Shown in pieces: positions 7,301-8,098 of a stretch of 8,098 nucleotides of DNA (position 1 is the stretch's first letter; every line of letters starts with the position of its first letter). The position numbers were made by a program, and so were the translations under genes. Origin of the DNA: Clostridia bacterium (GTDB lineage Bacteria > Bacillota_A > Clostridia > Christensenellales > Aristaeellaceae); assembly GCA_017430945.1 (NCBI GenBank), contig JAFRMB010000128.1, forward strand, positions 1 to 8,098, written 5' to 3'. Under the pieces are notes generated by a model that saw only the letters and a program-made list of their open reading frames with translations, was not told the origin of the DNA and did no database searches.

Positions 7301-8098
7301 GTTCGCGGCACCGGAAGATACGCCCGGTGAGCTTCAGCTTTCATTTGATACTGTGGTCGGCCATGACGGTGAGGTATCGCTGTTGTCAGATGACGCCGTG
7401 ACCCTCAAATGGCAGTCTGACAGGGCAGCCGCCGGCTATGAAGTCGAGGTGCTCGACTCCTCCGGCAGGACCATGGCCTTCGGCACGACCGAGCGTACCG
7501 AATTGCATGTCGACCCCAACAAAATGGTGGCGGGCGAGGTCTACACGCTGAATGTCACGGCCATCCCGACCGATGGCACGTCCGAAGACGGCCTGAACGC
7601 CAGTGCGCAGTTTGCCCTGTATGTTCCGAGTGTCGACGATCCCGGGTCCGCGCCTGCCGACACCGCTGGCGATGGATCGGATGGGAGCGGCGATCCGGCG
7701 TCCGGCGCTTACGGCGGAACGGATGACATCCCTGATGCCGCATACGACGGTGAGCCGGACGACGACCAGTACGACACGGTCGACGAGGGACCCGGACCCT
7801 ACGAGGAGCCTGAACCCTACGAGGAACCTGAACCCTACGAGGAACCTGAACCCTACGAGGAGCCCGAACCCTACGAGGAGCCTGAACCCTACGATGAGCC
7901 TGAACCCTACGAGGAGCCTGAACCCTACGAGGAGCCTGAACCCTACGAGGAACCTGAACCCTACGAGGAACCTGAACCCTACGAGGAGCCTGAACCCTAC
8001 GAGGAACCTGAACCCTACGAGGAGCCTGAACCCTACGAGGAACCTGAACCTTACGAGGAACCTGAACCCTACGAGGAACCTGAACCCTACGAGGAACC
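4359..8098 (+). CDS. Large secreted multidomain peptidoglycan-binding protein with Fn3/Ig-like domains and hexapeptide repeat tail (3' end outside window)
   Basis: The frame is open without a stop from ATG 4359 to the window end, giving at least 1246 residues. Residues 1-22 form a signal peptide (MKKLAAAM, hydrophobic core, cleavage likely after ALA22). No lipobox cysteine fits. Residues about 25-355 contain roughly six strand-rich repeats of the type 'ESVLYYV...LWRMTL', suggesting a beta-propeller. Four PG_binding_1-type repeats follow at about 376-437, 451-515, 525-588 and 599-664; copies 1, 2 and 4 keep DGxFG then a helix ending in LQ/FQ, while copy 3 has lost DGxFG. Three beta-sandwich, Fn3/Ig-like domains lie at about 678-781, 795-890 and 989-1090, each with a W-centred strand and 'tYeLtItA'-like strand. 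A Thr-Pro linker (895-909) and Asp/Gly-rich linkers separate them. From 1147 the sequence is P-Y-E-E-P-E repeats. It is probably wall-associated and structural or adhesive; no hydrolase domain is visible. Anchor or catalytic domains could lie beyond the edge. Confidence 0.92.
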   Translation, partial: MKKLAAAMLAAILCLVLSWALAESSPVVRSGVLSAYTDGEGHIRLPGHDRPVNRAAADRLISIDAYRLLFTSPGADGASDLYMIDLGSFEERLLAEGVHTACMADESVLYYVTEEDRSMLWRMTLPDGEAELAYATFEPIDRLYRSAEGLVFELVDQAGDMVYVSQTDRFENYMGTLPVKGLLTEDSELYLSRSGDLFIKSIASVAADHIDSDVLSFCMLDGRVYYLCHASSAVRLKVYDPNDMSWRVVLTLDGTLENQLAATESALFMLDTSGQVYRLHEPSGTLAPFRSFADLDRYDLPEGFDVSRLRIEGMSGQLNVYAELTERAATPDFSFIEFTSTSDSLEPTLRLLEGIPIDGEAAAWESLKPAPQYATLMWGSRGDAVRAIQQPLYDLGYYDYYVDGIFGPRTHRAVQLLQDDLGRVPNGVADPDLQRIILQGGLSQYDPYRALKRGSRGLRVQAMQERLRDLGYLADHADGIFGANTQRAIQLFQSENGLQTSDSATRETLRCLFSSRARSCTRLIDLYPGNTGYRVRQLNNRLRDLYYLEADAGSTYTPETAEAVRRFQSQMGFTQNGCASVPVLRALYASGAPEASGYILLRRGDRNDRVLAMQMRLKQLGYYSGALDGYFGRVTEKAVALFQKKVGLDPSGIATVRTQELLFAADAPIYVKPTVIGKPVITVDSYHHRENGIYCISDDSTLTGYVTFTWSAEGEVKSYNVTITDPNGAEVLDQDTLLTRTGVSLSTLKIDRTYELTITAYPEDGNKKHVTRASVSFRHIEQQPDPGPAEVGEPEIELDKTVRRQNSVCYMQPGYITFHWSASGDVDSYYIDIQNAAGATQLSVRTSDTRASLRTENLKVGEVYTIHVFAIPARGTLDDARHSFQRFALEDVSLPTPTPTPKPSPTPTPDVTFTPEPSSTAPADADQASSQDDGSDDAGSQSDGDHDGNDIAGTVPDIPAPGGDAGTDDDGDAQQVPPAMLFAAPEDTPGELQLSFDTVVGHDGEVSLLSDDAVTLKWQSDRAAAGYEVEVLDSSGRTMAFGTTERTELHVDPNKMVAGEVYTLNVTAIPTDGTSEDGLNASAQFALYVPSVDDPGSAPADTAGDGSDGSGDPASGAYGGTDDIPDAAYDGEPDDDQYDTVDEGPGPYEEPEPYEEPEPYEEPEPYEEPEPYEEPEPYDEPEPYEEPEPYEEPEPYEEPEPYEEPEPYEEPEPYEEPEPYEEPEPYEEPEPYEEPEPYEEPEPYEE
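7797..8098 (+). repeat. 18-bp in-frame minisatellite encoding P-Y-E-E-P-E repeats
   Basis: Sixteen complete 18-bp units and 14 nt of a seventeenth run to the window edge. The consensus is CCCTACGAGGARCCTGAA. Variation is almost wholly synonymous: the second Glu codon is GAG or GAA, one unit has CCC for the second Pro codon (7863-7865), and one has CCT for the first (8049-8051). The only amino acid change is Glu to Asp (GAT) in the unit at 7887. Each unit carries three acidic residues, two prolines and one tyrosine, predicting an extended, strongly negative stalk. The unit length is a multiple of three, so copy-number change would alter length without a frameshift. Confidence 0.97.

Noticed and set aside
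7797..8098. CRISPR-like array
   Set aside because: The 18-bp units are contiguous with no spacers and lie in frame inside a coding sequence; it is a coding minisatellite.

Overview
The window suggests a moderately high-GC Gram-positive anaerobe of the clostridial type. The evidence is strong AGGAGG-like Shine-Dalgarno sites 8 nt before each inferred start, a large secreted wall-type protein with four peptidoglycan-binding repeats and a Thr-Pro linker, and an unusual permease-sensor kinase fusion. A gut or rumen Clostridia lineage (for example Christensenellales or Oscillospirales) is my inference; nothing in the window proves the taxon.

Layout. (1) Positions 2-289 hold the C-terminal end of an unrecognised plus-strand gene, followed by a weak terminator-like hairpin. 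(2) Positions 422-1102 encode a 226-residue protein with two CxxC pairs and a two-helix membrane hairpin. (3) A perfect 12-bp inverted repeat at 1107-1137 separates it from the convergent gene (4) at 4064-1239 on the minus strand. That gene encodes a 941-residue single polypeptide with an APC-type amino acid permease, two further membrane helices, a histidine kinase core and a C-terminal receiver domain. (5) A 294-bp divergent intergenic region (4065-4358) carries a good extended -10 promoter for the kinase. (6) From 4359 to the window edge, one uninterrupted plus-strand frame (at least 1246 residues) encodes a secreted modular protein: signal peptide, propeller-like region, four PG_binding_1-type repeats, three Fn3/Ig-like beta domains with Pro/Thr and Asp-rich linkers, then a hexapeptide repeat (P-Y-E-E-P-E) still running when the window ends.

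How the genes might relate. The permease-kinase looks like a nutrient transceptor: a transporter-like module senses or imports an amino acid-like ligand and passes the signal through His561 and Asp865. Its partner HPt or response regulator is not in the window. The large secreted protein is divergently placed next to it; shared regulation is possible but not shown. The two most notable items are the transporter/hybrid-kinase fusion and the large wall-associated protein with its near-perfect 18-bp minisatellite tail.
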